NCBI RefSeq assembly: GCF_011683955.1
Contig: NZ_JAAQPI010000001.1
Span: forward strand, 186,001 to 250,000
From: Pseudomaricurvus alkylphenolicus
Lineage (GTDB): Bacteria; Pseudomonadota; Gammaproteobacteria; Pseudomonadales; Cellvibrionaceae
DNA length: 64,000 nt
Direction: 5' to 3'
The notes under the pieces: model-generated
What the model was told of the DNA's origin: nothing
The model's database searches: none
Seen by the model: the letters and a program-made list of their open reading frames with translations, nothing else
Position numbers and translations under genes: made by a program
Shown here: one piece after another, positions 1-8,306 of the stretch
Position numbering within the stretch: position 1 is the stretch's first letter
Layout of the letters: each line of letters opens with the position of its first letter

Positions 1-1
1 G

Positions 2-349
2 ATATTTTGGGCAAATGCACTGGCCCTCCCCGTGATGGCGGGGTTTGCCGCCGCCAATTGGAAACCCGTGAATGTTGACCTGGCGATTTTGTGTATTGGA
101 ACCAGCCTTTGTCTGATTGCCTATCAAGGGTGTTGTATTTTCGCTTTTCGGCTGGCCGACGCCAGCGCCATTTCGGTTGCGGAATATTCCGGATTGGTCT
201 TCGCCGCCCTTTTGGGGTGGTGGATGTTCGGCGAACAACTGGATCAATGGACCCTTCTCGGCATCTCATTCATCATTCTGCCGATTCTGTGGCAGAGTTG
301 GCATGAACACCAACGGGAAAAAGCACGGCTTGCCCGGCTAGTGTATTAG
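2..349 (+). CDS. EamA/DMT-family transporter, 3' part only
   Basis: This is the C-terminal part of a multi-pass membrane protein, cut by the left window edge; the frame is open from base 2. About 115 residues remain and form three to four hydrophobic segments. The last ends in a short basic, charged cytoplasmic tail (residues such as EHQREKARLARL). The segment around 'AEYSGLVFAALLGWWMFGE' is the typical second-half EamA pattern, a helix followed by a Gly/Trp-rich helix and a GE motif. EamA proteins export or import small metabolites in the drug/metabolite transporter superfamily; the substrate cannot be read. It converges with another EamA gene 13 bp away, and the two could be distant paralogues. 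Confidence 0.8.
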   Translation: MFWANALALPVMAGFAAANWKPVNVDLAILCIGTSLCLIAYQGCCIFAFRLADASAISVAEYSGLVFAALLGWWMFGEQLDQWTLLGISFIILPILWQSWHEHQREKARLARLVY

Positions 350-362
350 TAAAGAGAACGGC

Positions 363-1262
363 TTATCGAAAACGCTTTCTAAGCAGAGGCGCTCCTCGAT
401 AAAACAGCACCCCGGAAAAGATCAAAGCACATCCTAGCATTTGATTGACAGTCATACGTTCACCCAACCACCAGGCACTCAGCATCACCGTCATCACCGG
501 TTCCGCCAAAAAAATCATGGCCGCGTGAGTCGGGTTGATATCTTGCAGTGCGCTGGTCTGCAGATAGAACCGCAGGCTGGTCGCCAAGAGTGCACTGGCC
601 AGCAATAGCAGCCATGCGTTGGACGAAATCTCTGCCAATCCCACTTGAGTATTTTTCCCGGTAAACAACAATGCCGTCAAACCGGCCAATACAGCCGGCA
701 TGGCCAACTGCAAAGATGCCAGCGCCAACGCCGGTATATTCTGAACATAATGATTGGATAAATTCAGGTGTAGAGCAAAGGCCAGACTCGAGCCAAGGAA
801 CAACAATTGCGAAGTGCCCAGACTGAATGCCTGGCCCGGAACCATATTGTCTTTCGCCAGGTAATACAGCCCCGCCAGAGCCGGGACTAATGACGCCACC
901 AGACTGACTGTGATCTTCTCACCAAAAAACAGCCACCCGATCAGGGGCACACAGATAACCGCCAGGCTGGCAATAAAAGCGCCCTCACCGACATTATCGG
1001 TCAACTGCAGAGCCACTACCCACATCAGCAGGCCCCCGCCCATGGTGGCGCCGGTGGCCAGGCAGCGAAATATCTGGTTAAGGCTCAAGCTGCGCAATTC
1101 GGCTGTGCAAAACAGAGTCAGGGCCAATGAGGCTAGCGCAAAGCGGATAGCGATAAAGGTATGAGCTTCAAATTCCTGCAGCGCCAACTTGGAGAGAATC
1201 CACCCCGCTGCCGCAATTGCTGCGACCACCAGCAATAATATCTCTGAACGTCTGTCTGTCAT
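363..1262 (-). CDS. EamA-family (DMT) inner-membrane transporter
   Basis: A 299-residue protein of about ten hydrophobic helices, the normal length and layout for a full EamA transporter made of two five-helix repeats. Seen features are an N-terminal 'AAGWILSKLALQEF' helix, a mid-protein 'GWLFFGEKITV' and a C-terminal 'EPVMTVMLSAWWLGERMT'. These are the paired GE motifs that end each EamA repeat. It starts with ATG after an AGGT-containing ribosome site. It lies 54 bp downstream of the P450 gene on the same strand, so co-transcription is possible. The substrate is unknown; drug/metabolite exporters of amino acids or related small molecules are the usual members. Confidence 0.85.
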   Translation of the reverse strand: MTDRRSEILLLVVAAIAAAGWILSKLALQEFEAHTFIAIRFALASLALTLFCTAELRSLSLNQIFRCLATGATMGGGLLMWVVALQLTDNVGEGAFIASLAVICVPLIGWLFFGEKITVSLVASLVPALAGLYYLAKDNMVPGQAFSLGTSQLLFLGSSLAFALHLNLSNHYVQNIPALALASLQLAMPAVLAGLTALLFTGKNTQVGLAEISSNAWLLLLASALLATSLRFYLQTSALQDINPTHAAMIFLAEPVMTVMLSAWWLGERMTVNQMLGCALIFSGVLFYRGAPLLRKRFR

Positions 1263-1316
1263 GATACCTCTGACTTAGGGGGTAAACCGGCACCCTTATC
1301 GAGCGGCGGTAGAATA

Positions 1317-2498
1317 CTACAGATTCCACTTTACTGGCAGTGACAATGGGCCTCGAAACACCCAACCACCAAACCGAGCCGCTTTTTCAGGGTTAAGGCG
1401 CAGACCGGGCAGTCGCGCGATCAGACTTGGAACGGAAAGCTGCCCCACTTGCATACGGGCTGTACGAAATCCCAGACACAGATGCGGACCGGTGCCAAAG
1501 GCAAGATGAGTACACCGTTTGCGGTTGATATCAAACCGATCACCGTGATCCCAGTATTTCTCGTCATGGCAGGCCGAAGCTACCACTAGCCCCAATTGGT
1601 CATTCCGCTTAAGTGCAACCCCCTCCAGTTCCATGTCCTTGGCCACCCTTCTCGGGTACATACCAATAGGTGCACAATAACGTATCGCTTCCTCAAAAAC
1701 CTTACCCCACATTGGCTCCGAAGGTTGCTCCCGCACCAGGGATAATTGCTCCGGATTGGACAATAATCCGTACAGGGCCGTACAGGTGGCATCCCTGGGT
1801 TCATTAATGCCCCCACCAATGATGACCTTGACATTGGCGCGAATCTGCTCAAGCGAGAGCGTCTCGCTATTGGCCATTTGCGAAATAAACGTTGGGTCGG
1901 GAGTCGCTCGCTTGATCTCGATCATCTGATCCAACGCCTTGTCGATCAGGCTCGAGACCTGTTGCTGTCGGGCCCAGATTTGCGGATCGTCGCCGTAGTT
2001 GCCGACAGCATCCATCAGCGTCTGAGACCAATCACAAAGATCCTGCCAATTCACATTGGTGAGCCCCAGGATTTCCATCAAACAGAGCGATGCCATAGGT
2101 GCAGCAAAGTCAGTGAACAGATCCGCCTCACATTTGTCCCGAAAGCCGTCAATGAGTTCGTCGACTATGCGCTCAAATCGTGGCATCCAATAGCCCTGGA
2201 TGGTGTCACTGTTGACTGATTTTTGCAGAACCGCGCGCTCCAGACGGTGATCTTCCCCGTCTTTTCGCATCATGGAATGCCCCATAGCCCTGATTTGCAG
2301 TGATTGGGGGTTGAAGGCCGGAAAGAACTCCGGGTGCGTATCGATATACTTGATCGTGTCGAAGCGGGTCACCAGAATGATGTTGGCCGCGGGCACCCAG
2401 GCTATGGGGGCCTGTTTTCGCAAACGTGCGTAAATGGGATAGGGGTTTTCACTCAGCTCTGCTAAGGTAATATCGTTTATTGTCGGAACCGTGGTCAC
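1317..2498 (-). CDS. Cytochrome P450 monooxygenase (class I, soluble)
   Basis: A 393-residue soluble bacterial P450. The heme-thiolate loop is FGTGPHLCLG with the ligand at Cys341, and the K-helix ExxR is E270-A-I-R273. The I-helix reads GGGINEPRD (about residues 228-236). The usual acid-Thr pair of the oxygen-activating groove is therefore replaced by Glu-Pro, a pattern known in some bacterial P450 subfamilies. The start is GTG at 2498, with GGAG seven bases upstream. The gene is divergent from a LuxR-type regulator across 82 bp and precedes an EamA transporter. Substrate is unknown. No ferredoxin is adjacent, so electrons must come from elsewhere, perhaps from the ferredoxin at 35638. Confidence 0.92.
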   Translation of the reverse strand: MTTVPTINDITLAELSENPYPIYARLRKQAPIAWVPAANIILVTRFDTIKYIDTHPEFFPAFNPQSLQIRAMGHSMMRKDGEDHRLERAVLQKSVNSDTIQGYWMPRFERIVDELIDGFRDKCEADLFTDFAAPMASLCLMEILGLTNVNWQDLCDWSQTLMDAVGNYGDDPQIWARQQQVSSLIDKALDQMIEIKRATPDPTFISQMANSETLSLEQIRANVKVIIGGGINEPRDATCTALYGLLSNPEQLSLVREQPSEPMWGKVFEEAIRYCAPIGMYPRRVAKDMELEGVALKRNDQLGLVVASACHDEKYWDHGDRFDINRKRCTHLAFGTGPHLCLGFRTARMQVGQLSVPSLIARLPGLRLNPEKAARFGGWVFRGPLSLPVKWNL

Positions 2499-2565
2499 CG
2501 TAACACTCCAATTGCGTTATTGGGTATCCCAGTCTAGTCAGTCGGTGCTTATTTGTATGTCCTCT

Positions 2566-2573
2566 GGAGAAGG
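2566..2573 (+). promoter_or_regulatory. Shine-Dalgarno that fixes the LuxR gene start
   Basis: GGAGAAGG ends seven bases before the ATG at 2581. This favours 2581 over the longer in-frame reading from 2491, which would overlap the P450 start on the other strand and adds residues with no domain character. Confidence 0.75.
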
Positions 2574-2580
2574 TACATCC

Positions 2581-3378
2581 ATGTTAAAAGCTATTTCGTT
2601 GAAACATACTGTCAGCAGACTGCATACACTGGTGGAACACTGCGGCAGAGCTGAGTTTCCTTCTGTGTTGATGCAGTTCCTGGCTCAGTCACTCGATGTG
2701 GACCACCTCTCCCTGTTCTTCTTCGATGAACAACTGATCCCGCACTTAGTGGCTGCGGAGAGCACTGGCCCGGTCAATCTTGCAAAGCAGGCTGGGAAGC
2801 AGTACGAATCCAGGGGTGCCTATCGCTACGACCCTAACACACTACAGGTGAGGACTCTGACCTCACAAGACGAGCAACCGGCGCTAACGCGGCTGCGTGT
2901 CGAAGATATCGACTGCCGTGAATATCGCGAGGACATCTTTGAACGGCACTTACTGCAGGATCGAATTTCCCTAATAGACCATTTTGCAGGGCGTTGGTTT
3001 GTGATCAACCTGTACCGAAGTACCGACTCTGGAGACTTCTCGCCCGAGCATATCAAACAACTTGAATTGCTGGCCAAGCTGCTATCTTCTCTGCTGGAGA
3101 AAAACTATACCCTGTTGCCCCCGGAGCAATTGAGTTCCACTACCCGACCGACGGCAGCGCGAATGGAGGCAGTCATCGCTCGCTTGAATATACCCCTCAG
3201 CAATCGTGAGCGGGAGGTATGCGCCAGAGCACTATTGGGAATGACCAACACAGGCATTGGGTTGGAGCTTGGTATTCAGGCAGCGACGGTTGCCACCTTG
3301 AGAAAGCGCGCCTACGCCAAGTTCGGTATCTCCAGCCTTAACGAACTCTTTGCCCTGTGTCTAAGTCATTCGCCCTAA
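2581..3378 (+). CDS. LuxR/GerE-type helix-turn-helix regulator
   Basis: About 265 residues from the ATG at 2581. The C-terminal part (about residues 205-260) is a LuxR-type HTH. It begins 'LSNREREVCARALLGMTN', followed by 'ATVATLRKRAYAKFGI', the recognition helix region. The N-terminal 190 residues show a mixed alpha/beta pattern that may be a GAF-like sensor, but no receiver Asp pocket is evident, so it is probably not a classical response regulator. The last 18 bp overlap the end of the convergent amine-oxidase gene. The gene also diverges from the P450. It is a reasonable candidate regulator of either neighbour; the ligand is unknown. Confidence 0.85.
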   Translation: MLKAISLKHTVSRLHTLVEHCGRAEFPSVLMQFLAQSLDVDHLSLFFFDEQLIPHLVAAESTGPVNLAKQAGKQYESRGAYRYDPNTLQVRTLTSQDEQPALTRLRVEDIDCREYREDIFERHLLQDRISLIDHFAGRWFVINLYRSTDSGDFSPEHIKQLELLAKLLSSLLEKNYTLLPPEQLSSTTRPTAARMEAVIARLNIPLSNREREVCARALLGMTNTGIGLELGIQAATVATLRKRAYAKFGISSLNELFALCLSHSP

Positions 3379-5262
3379 CTGCTCCGATACTGCACGGTGC
3401 GCCGCATCAATGGCGCCATTAACATAGGCATAGGCAGAAGCATCGGAATTGGCGATAGAGATCCGCCCTATTTGCGCCCGCCCCTGTATGTGAGGGCCAT
3501 TGTCTGGCCCCCAATTTACCGGATCTGAATAGTCGTTATATTCGTAAGCATAGCCGTGAGGCCAGCGGTTAACGGTAATACCCGCAACGTCACGCTCAAC
3601 ATCGAAACCGGCTCGGCCCAACGCTCCATCCAATTGATTCAGCAGAGACTGTTCAAACTCCGCGAACGTCAGTTGATAGAGTTTGTGACGTCCCAGCCTG
3701 TGTTGTTCTCTTGCGCTCAACCCCTGATCCGGAACGGTCGGTGCATAGGTGGCATGCACAAGAATGGGCTCATCCGGGTTCTTCGCAAATTCATAGCCGC
3801 CCATACTGACCGGATAGTCCAATGACATCGTTTGGTGAAGATCTGCCTTGGGAATGGTGAGGTGATCCATACCGAGTTCGGCAAATGACCGCCAATTTCG
3901 CAACGCGATGTTTGTGTACACCAAAGGCACTTTGGTGGCATAGGCAATGGCTTCACGCTGTGTTGTCGGCAGCTCAGGGCAGATATGAGGAATAATATTG
4001 TTGTAGCAAGCCATCACCACGTGTTTCGCACGAACCCGATGGACCTGACCACCCGTGACGTAGGTGACATCAACCTTGGACTCGTCCGTTGTATGCCGGA
4101 CATCAACCGCAGTGCTGTTAAGCCGGATTCGAGTCGGCGACGAAGCCTGATCCAACAGGCCATAGTCCGCCCTGGCAGTGACCAGGTCTTCCATGGTGTT
4201 GCCAGGTACGGCTTGCGGAATCAACTGCCTGATCAAAGCTCGGGTAATGCCCGCATTGCCATCGGGAAAATGGAAAATATAAGGTTCGTCGTCTTCCGCC
4301 TGATACTCGGATTCAATCAGCTCTGCAAAGGGTTCCATGCCCGGCATGGACATCCTTGCAGCCTCCAGTGTGGAGAGCGCATCCCAGCCGACGCCCCAAA
4401 ACCCTACAGAGCGATCGCGCAGCAAATCAGCAGTTTCTTTCGAGAAACGCAGATGCTGTTGCAAATAGTCGATATACGAAAGGCTCCGCAGCTTGTTTCT
4501 TTTTTCCGATGGTGACAGATTCTTGAAAGGATCCTTAGGCGCTGTCAGTAAACCAATCAGCTCTTCCTGCGCCTTCTGGCTGATTGGAAATTTTCGTATC
4601 GTAGCGGAATGGTCCGCATTGGGCTCGTCAGAATAATCCCTGAAAGGATCGGCTATCAGTCGATCCTGACTAAATTTGCGCTTGTCGAAATAGAGGGCAC
4701 CATCCAGCTTCCAACGGCTGTAAAAATCATCGTCGAAATATTTGTAAAAACGTTGAGTATCGATGGCAAGGGACTTGAGCAGCGCGCTGGCTTCTTTCGA
4801 GTAGCTGGCGGGGCCGTCAATTGACTGGCTTCCGCCGTAGCCAATAATGGTTTTCCCCCCGACATTGAATTCGTTGCGTTTGGCATGACCGCCAAAGTCG
4901 TCGTGGTTTTCCAGCACCAGCACTCGGGCAGTCTGACTCTGCTCCTGCTGATAGTAATAGGCAGCCGCTAAACCCGATATACCTCCGCCAACCACCACCA
5001 GGTCATACAGCTCATCGGTTTGGTGTTTTGGGCGACGCCATTTTTTCCCCTGCCAGGCAACAGAATGGGCCACTTCGAAGGCTCCCGCATGATTGCCTCT
5101 TAGTCCGGTCAGGGACGGAGGGTAATAGGGGCCAGCAGTCTGCGCAACGGTTCTGTCGGCCAACAACTCCATTGGCGATAAGGTCGCTCCGGCCGCGATC
5201 CCAAGCGCGCAACCATTAATAAAATCGCGCCGACTGATGTTCAGTGAGGAATTTTTGGACAT
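3361..5262 (-). CDS. Tat-exported FAD amine oxidase, spermidine dehydrogenase-like
   Basis: A 633-residue flavoprotein. The N-terminus has a twin-arginine signal (SRRDFI at residues 10-15, then a hydrophobic Ala/Gly stretch), so it should be exported folded with its flavin. The Rossmann FAD motif is VVVGGGISGL (GxGxxG at residues 92-97), with an acidic residue about 25 residues later (VLENHDDFGG). The conserved leader after the signal, 'YYPPSLTGLRG', and the overall length match periplasmic spermidine dehydrogenase-like (SpdH) oxidases, which cleave polyamines. The exact amine is inferred. Its ATG lies 5 bp downstream of a secreted cupin on the same strand, so the two probably form an operon. 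The 3' end overlaps the convergent LuxR gene by 18 bp. Confidence 0.82.
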   Translation of the reverse strand: MSKNSSLNISRRDFINGCALGIAAGATLSPMELLADRTVAQTAGPYYPPSLTGLRGNHAGAFEVAHSVAWQGKKWRRPKHQTDELYDLVVVGGGISGLAAAYYYQQEQSQTARVLVLENHDDFGGHAKRNEFNVGGKTIIGYGGSQSIDGPASYSKEASALLKSLAIDTQRFYKYFDDDFYSRWKLDGALYFDKRKFSQDRLIADPFRDYSDEPNADHSATIRKFPISQKAQEELIGLLTAPKDPFKNLSPSEKRNKLRSLSYIDYLQQHLRFSKETADLLRDRSVGFWGVGWDALSTLEAARMSMPGMEPFAELIESEYQAEDDEPYIFHFPDGNAGITRALIRQLIPQAVPGNTMEDLVTARADYGLLDQASSPTRIRLNSTAVDVRHTTDESKVDVTYVTGGQVHRVRAKHVVMACYNNIIPHICPELPTTQREAIAYATKVPLVYTNIALRNWRSFAELGMDHLTIPKADLHQTMSLDYPVSMGGYEFAKNPDEPILVHATYAPTVPDQGLSAREQHRLGRHKLYQLTFAEFEQSLLNQLDGALGRAGFDVERDVAGITVNRWPHGYAYEYNDYSDPVNWGPDNGPHIQGRAQIGRISIANSDASAYAYVNGAIDAAHRAVSEQLGRMT

Positions 5263-5267
5263 CCTGC

Positions 5268-5723
5268 TTACTCCAAATCACCCTTACCAGAGTAAATCAC
5301 GTAAATCTTGGTATAGCCGTCTGATTCCCAAAGCCCCTTCCACTCTTTGGGAATGGTTACAGCTTCACCGGCATTGATCACTTGAATCGATCCATCTTCT
5401 GATGTCAGCTTGACGCTGCCTTTCAGAAAGTACATAAACTCATCGACGCCATAGCCACCGTCCTTGATCTCAAAGCGACCTGGCCCTGCCTGATACATGC
5501 CGGAGACGAATTTCTTGTCGCTTGATAACAGGCTGGTAACGTCCAATATGGCTGAATCCCCGCGCTGCTCCCTGGTCATGCCTGGTCGCTTGAAGATATC
5601 ACCGGATATTTCGTCACGGGTTATTTTGTCGGGTTTTACCACCTCCGCGATGGCCAGTGTGGCTCCAAAGAAGGAGGAAAACAGGGTCACCAACAGAAGA
5701 CTCCAATTTCTATAGAGAAACAT
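5268..5723 (-). CDS. Secreted cupin-domain protein
   Basis: About 151 residues when started at the ATG at 5723, which has GGAGGGA nine bases upstream. The in-frame ATG six codons earlier lies inside that Shine-Dalgarno and is unlikely. The N-terminus 'MFLYRNWSLLLVTLFSSFF' plus an Ala-rich cleavage region is a Sec signal peptide. The rest is a single small beta-barrel cupin with segments 'GGYGVDEFMYFLKGSVKL' and 'NAGEAVTIPKEWKGLWE', resembling the cupin_3 type. The classical metal-binding His residues appear absent, so a catalytic metal is doubtful. It is placed directly upstream of the amine oxidase and probably assists or senses in the same periplasmic amine pathway. Confidence 0.8.
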   Translation of the reverse strand: MFLYRNWSLLLVTLFSSFFGATLAIAEVVKPDKITRDEISGDIFKRPGMTREQRGDSAILDVTSLLSSDKKFVSGMYQAGPGRFEIKDGGYGVDEFMYFLKGSVKLTSEDGSIQVINAGEAVTIPKEWKGLWESDGYTKIYVIYSGKGDLE

Positions 5724-5752
5724 AACAGAACTTCCCTCCACCCCAATTAACC

Positions 5753-5764
5753 GAATAATTATTC
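5753..5764. promoter_or_regulatory. Perfect 12-bp palindrome in the cupin/amine-oxidase promoter
   Basis: GAATAATTATTC is a perfect dyad about 30 bp upstream of the cupin ATG, in an AT-rich stretch that would hold the -10 region (TATATT/TATTAT on the minus strand just upstream). It is a plausible repressor site. No second copy was seen upstream of the TetR gene at 6210-6836, so the cognate regulator is unknown. Confidence 0.4.
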
Positions 5765-5888
5765 AATAATATAGACAGAGAAAGCGTAGCGCAAGGAATA
5801 TATAGGTACGGGCTATCAGAGGAAAATGGTCTATTTAGACCTCGCCTGAGCGACGGGAATGTGCCGAGGAGCTGCCGTTCGAAACGAC

Positions 5889-6177
5889 AGGATTTTCTTC
5901 CCGCGTAGGTCGGATTAGCTCCGCTTCGCGGAGCGTAATCCGACGGTTCCGCAAGTGTTGTTCGTTGGCTGTGGCCCGATTTTAAACACCCTGGGATGTT
6001 GCTGTAACAGGCGGTTTATAGGCGGCCGCCGCTAATTTAAACCTTCGGCGGAACGTCGGATTACGAAGCGCAAAGCGCTTCTAATCCGACCTACATCCGT
6101 GCGGCCGTTGCGGACATCATCGAAGGCCCACGGTGCCCTGAACCAGGATTATGAACTTCCGCTTATGGCACTTTTCT
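5889..6177 (+). repeat. Dispersed palindromic repeat, copy 1
   Basis: This 289-bp non-coding element recurs at 15570-15842 in the opposite orientation. Matching ends are AGGATTTTCTTCCCGCG on the left and GGCACTTTTCT on the right. Shared internal landmarks are CAGGCGGTTTATAGGCGGCC and GAACCAGGATTATGAACTTCC. It contains two hairpins with stems GTCGGATTA/TAATCCGAC (5909-5944 and 6055-6090), the kind of stem found in REP/MITE-like elements. No transposase is encoded and no clear target duplication is visible. Together the two copies enclose 6178-15569. Confidence 0.9.
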
Positions 6178-6209
6178 ACAGAAACTTGTGGAGCATCTCT
6201 GGATGATGG

Positions 6210-6836
6210 TCAATTATCGATGTAGTGCCGTTCCATCAAACCGACGAGCATTGAGACAAGATCCTGCTGGGTACGATTCGCCATTCGAGGCCCCTGCTCA
6301 ATCATCAGGGCCAAGCCAAAATGCCCCTGGTTTAGCCATAATTCACTGATTCTTCGACGCTCCGCACGTGACTTGCCGACGCCAAGCCGGTTTAGGATTC
6401 GCATCTGCAGCTTAATCACGAACTCATCGTGACGATCACCCAATTCACGCAGCTCCGGTACTTCGACGAGAATCCGCAATAGCAGTGTTAATGCACCATG
6501 TGAGCGATAAATAGGTGCTATGCGCTGAAAAAAATCGTGAACGAAGTCGTGAACCGACATCTCTTCGACCGGCCACTTCTCGATTTCTTCAAGTGCCTGT
6601 CGGTTTTGATCCAGCCACTCGGCCACCATTGAATAAAGAATGGACTGTTTGTTCGGAAAGTAGCGATAAATTGACCCCACAGAAATACCGAGCTTTTCGC
6701 TGATATACGCCGTATTCAGCCTGTCCAGCCCTTCCGACTTCATGATCTCTATACTCGTCGCCAGAATCTGCTGGCGACGTTTCTGGGCCCTTTCCTGTTG
6801 GGGCTGCTTCCGTTCCTGTGTGGTGGACGCGTTCAT
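6210..6836 (-). CDS. TetR/AcrR-family transcriptional regulator
   Basis: A 208-residue one-component regulator. The N-terminal HTH (about residues 18-65) reads 'RRQQILATSIEIMKSEGL', then 'ISEKLGISVGSIYRYFPNK', the typical TetR recognition helix with YRYFPNK. The C-terminal ligand domain resembles those of TetR proteins that sense hydrophobic small molecules. It is the last minus-strand gene before repeat copy 1, 98 bp downstream of the serine hydrolase gene. It is therefore the only recognisable regulator in the bracketed module and the first candidate for controlling it. The cognate operator was not identified in its own promoter. Confidence 0.9.
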   Translation of the reverse strand: MNASTTQERKQPQQERAQKRRQQILATSIEIMKSEGLDRLNTAYISEKLGISVGSIYRYFPNKQSILYSMVAEWLDQNRQALEEIEKWPVEEMSVHDFVHDFFQRIAPIYRSHGALTLLLRILVEVPELRELGDRHDEFVIKLQMRILNRLGVGKSRAERRRISELWLNQGHFGLALMIEQGPRMANRTQQDLVSMLVGLMERHYIDN

Positions 6837-6934
6837 TCTGCGGTCGATTTACTGGCCATTAGGCTCGCTACTATAGTTGAATTGCGCTGACAGGGGAAAC
6901 TCCTTTAATTTCAGGGCAGCTTTTGTTCGAGGGA

Positions 6935-8158
6935 TTATTCAATAGAGTGCTCGATAGCGGCAAACAGGGCAAAGGTTTCCGCATCCCGTTGGGGATTCTC
7001 CGGCTCCGGCCAGGCACTGGTAATAACGACTACGAGCTCAGACGCCGGATTAACATAGACATATTGTCCGTAAACCCCAAGAGCAGAATAGGGGTGGGAT
7101 TCACCACCGGGGAAGGTCCACCACTGATATTGATAGCCGAGAGGAAAGCCCTCATAGAGCTGGCCCGGCTGCAAGTGATCGGCATCGGCGGTTGTCGCTT
7201 CGTCAACCCAGGCTTCAGACAGAACGCGCTTGCCGGAAAATTTACCCTTATTGAGCATTACCAAACCGAAACGTGCGTAGTCGCGCAAGGATATGCTTAA
7301 GCTGCCGGCTCCAAACTCCTTACCTTCCTTATCCACCCACCAATAAGCGTCTTTTTCCATGCCGATTTGTGACCATATCTTTTCGGACAGGTAGCTGGAG
7401 GCACTCTTTCCGGTGGCGGCAATCACCAACTCGCTCAACACGGAACTTTCGCCACTCGAATAATTGAAGACACTCCCTGGTTGATGCACCCCCTCCAAAC
7501 TGCTCATCACTTCGCTAAAACTCGCGGTTCGATCAATGATCGCGCCATTAAACAAACGGGAAAACTCAGAGACCTTACCGCTGACATCGTAGGCCTCATC
7601 GAACTTAACCCCCGATGACATTTGCAGTGCCTGCTTGACCGTCACGTCCTTGTATCCCGAATGGCTGTAGTGAGGGAGGTATTTGGTCAGCTTATCATCA
7701 ATGGAGTCGATATAGCCGTCCTCAATGGCGAGCCCAACCAGGGTGCTGACGATCGACTTGCCAACGGAGAATGAGGTAAACAGCGAGTTTTCGTCAGCAC
7801 CAAGAAAATACTCCTCGTGCAGGATCGCCTCCCCTTTCGCCACCAGGATTCCTGTTGTGAGATTTCGATGAGCAAAATCACTCAACGAAAAGTTTTCACC
7901 ATTATATTGATAAGTGAACTCTAGACGCTTGTCACTCCGGGAGAATTCACTGATCCAGTCTCCCTTTTCAATTCGGCTCGACGGAAACACCTCGTGAGCA
8001 TGACGGAAACATTCGGGACGAACATCGTCGCTCAGCGACATGAACTGCTTGCCCGAGCAATGCTGAAAGGCTTGTACTTGTTCCGTTGATTGAATCGTGC
8101 CGCAGGATGCCGTCAGTATACTGGCAAAAGCAGCCGTGGCTGTCAGTAGTTTTTTCAT
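6935..8158 (-). CDS. Beta-lactamase-fold serine hydrolase, probable lipoprotein
   Basis: A 407-residue protein of the class C beta-lactamase/EstB-like superfamily. The catalytic SxxK is S131-V-G-K134 (preceded by SLFTSF). The second motif lies around 'VFNYSSGES', a Tyr-Ser-Ser variant of YxN common in esterase and aminohexanoate-dimer-hydrolase-like members. A C-terminal 'GVYGQYVYV' takes the place of the KTG strand. The N-terminus MKKLLTATAAFASILTASC suggests a lipoprotein signal with Cys19, although the lipobox is not canonical. It acts in the periplasm or at a membrane. It sits between the TonB receptor and the TetR gene on the same strand, so hydrolysis of an imported amide or ester is a fair inference. 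Confidence 0.87.
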   Translation of the reverse strand: MKKLLTATAAFASILTASCGTIQSTEQVQAFQHCSGKQFMSLSDDVRPECFRHAHEVFPSSRIEKGDWISEFSRSDKRLEFTYQYNGENFSLSDFAHRNLTTGILVAKGEAILHEEYFLGADENSLFTSFSVGKSIVSTLVGLAIEDGYIDSIDDKLTKYLPHYSHSGYKDVTVKQALQMSSGVKFDEAYDVSGKVSEFSRLFNGAIIDRTASFSEVMSSLEGVHQPGSVFNYSSGESSVLSELVIAATGKSASSYLSEKIWSQIGMEKDAYWWVDKEGKEFGAGSLSISLRDYARFGLVMLNKGKFSGKRVLSEAWVDEATTADADHLQPGQLYEGFPLGYQYQWWTFPGGESHPYSALGVYGQYVYVNPASELVVVITSAWPEPENPQRDAETFALFAAIEHSIE

Positions 8159-8188
8159 TAATTGCGTCCGCTTATCTCTGTATTCTCT

Positions 8189-8262
8189 GTAGCAGCCCGC
8201 TCCGAGGGCGACCGGTCGCGGTACCCGATAACGCGGGGCAGGCTCTCAGAGCCCGCGGCTAC
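8189..8262. repeat. REP-like palindrome pair
   Basis: The left unit GTAGCAGCCCGCTCCGAGGG (continuing CGAC to 8212) and the right unit GGCTCTCAGAGCCCGCGGCTAC (8241-8262) face each other. They lie between the serine-hydrolase start and the TonB-receptor end. Related units occur at 52221, 56411 and 59024. Confidence 0.75.
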
Positions 8263-8306
8263 GGAGGTTAAAATGATGTGTCATTCGTTTAAGGAAATGA
8301 GTGTTC

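Noticed and set aside
3985-4515. 176-codon plus-strand frame inside the amine oxidase
   Set aside because: A shadow of the oxidase coding strand without ribosome site or domain.
5889-6177. Insertion sequence with transposase
   Set aside because: The element has no coding capacity for a transposase and no visible target-site duplication; it is reported only as a dispersed repeat.
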